Positions 51,791 through 51,961 of a stretch of 51,961 bases of DNA are shown in pieces. The stretch is from Limnochordia bacterium (GTDB lineage: Bacteria; Bacillota; Limnochordia; DUMW01): assembly GCA_023230925.1 (NCBI GenBank), contig JALNWK010000019.1:1-51961 (forward strand), in the 5' to 3' direction. Both the position numbers and the translations under genes were made by a program. Below the pieces are notes generated by a model that saw nothing but the letters and a program-made list of their open reading frames with translations, had not been told where the DNA came from and did not search any database. Within the stretch, counting starts at the first letter, position 1. Every line of letters starts with the position of its first letter.

Positions 51791-51961
51791 TAGAGATCTC
51801 TCGGAAAGTAAATGCTAATTGGGAATATATGGAAACCACATGATGAAATGAAGTAGTTTCGCTTTGCACCTTGACAACTTCATAAGCAAATTAGTCAGGT
51901 GGTTGATCTTGCCCTAAAAAAGGGTACGTTGAAGTAGAACCGGATGGACCACCGATTCTGG

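Noticed and set aside
1..51961. CRISPR array, tRNA or rRNA genes
   Set aside because: No regularly spaced direct repeats, cloverleaf-like sequences or rRNA signatures were noticed on either strand.

Overview
The window looks like a chromosomal segment of an endospore-forming, anaerobic Bacillota (Clostridia/Limnochordia-like). Evidence: a spore photoproduct lyase gene, strong Shine-Dalgarno sites with many TTG and GTG starts, a ydaO-type c-di-AMP riboswitch, sigma-A promoters and many orphan sugar-binding genes. The complete sugar-binding proteins have ordinary type I signal peptides without a lipobox cysteine, which is unusual for a single-membrane Gram-positive and may hint at a two-membrane envelope. 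The taxon is an inference; no rRNA or tRNA is present.

Layout. (1) 0.2-8 kb: a c-di-AMP riboswitch with terminator, then a ten-gene Mrp/Mbh-type Na+/H+ antiporter operon. It follows the order of the membrane-bound hydrogenase antiporter module but ends in two extra NuoL/MrpD-type subunits, with no hydrogenase genes. (2) 8-13 kb: a 2-hydroxyacid dehydrogenase, a secreted DUF4139 protein, a DEAD-box RNA helicase and a LOG-family protein. (3) 13.1-21 kb: a complete four-gene Wadjet (jetD-A-B-C, type III-like) plasmid-defence operon with its own extended -10 promoter. (4) 21-25.5 kb: a decayed zone with a YhcH/YiaL-like remnant, a frameshifted sugar-binding protein, a wrecked IS3-family transposase and an intact AraC regulator. 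(5) 25.5-32.6 kb: carbohydrate genes, namely GH172-like (DUF2961), a methyltransferase, GH127-like (DUF1680) and a secreted MGH1/GH63-like hydrolase.

(6) 32.8-45.5 kb is the most unusual part: three tandem copies of a secreted cassette. The full unit is A (about 594 aa, secreted HExxH zincin-like protein with Ig-like domains), B (ABC-type sugar-binding protein, no permease nearby) and C (about 255 aa, CBM9-like domain protein). Copies 1 and 3 are A-B-C; copy 2 is B-C only. Each copy ends in its own hairpin, and each is preceded by the same AGGAAA-N(17-18)-GAA(T/C) motif, which resembles a sigma-H promoter. The motif also lies upstream of the GH172, methyltransferase and amidohydrolase genes, and in weaker form upstream of GH127. 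A 581-bp element with perfect 19-bp terminal inverted repeats and a transposase fragment sits between copies 1 and 2.

(7) 45.7-52 kb: spore photoproduct lyase, a MATE exporter coupled to a MarR regulator with a palindromic operator, a YbdG-like mechanosensitive channel and an amidohydrolase. My reading is that regions 5 and 6 form a carbohydrate/glycoconjugate acquisition island that grew by tandem duplication, possibly under one alternative sigma factor. The function of the A-B-C cassette is not known to me.
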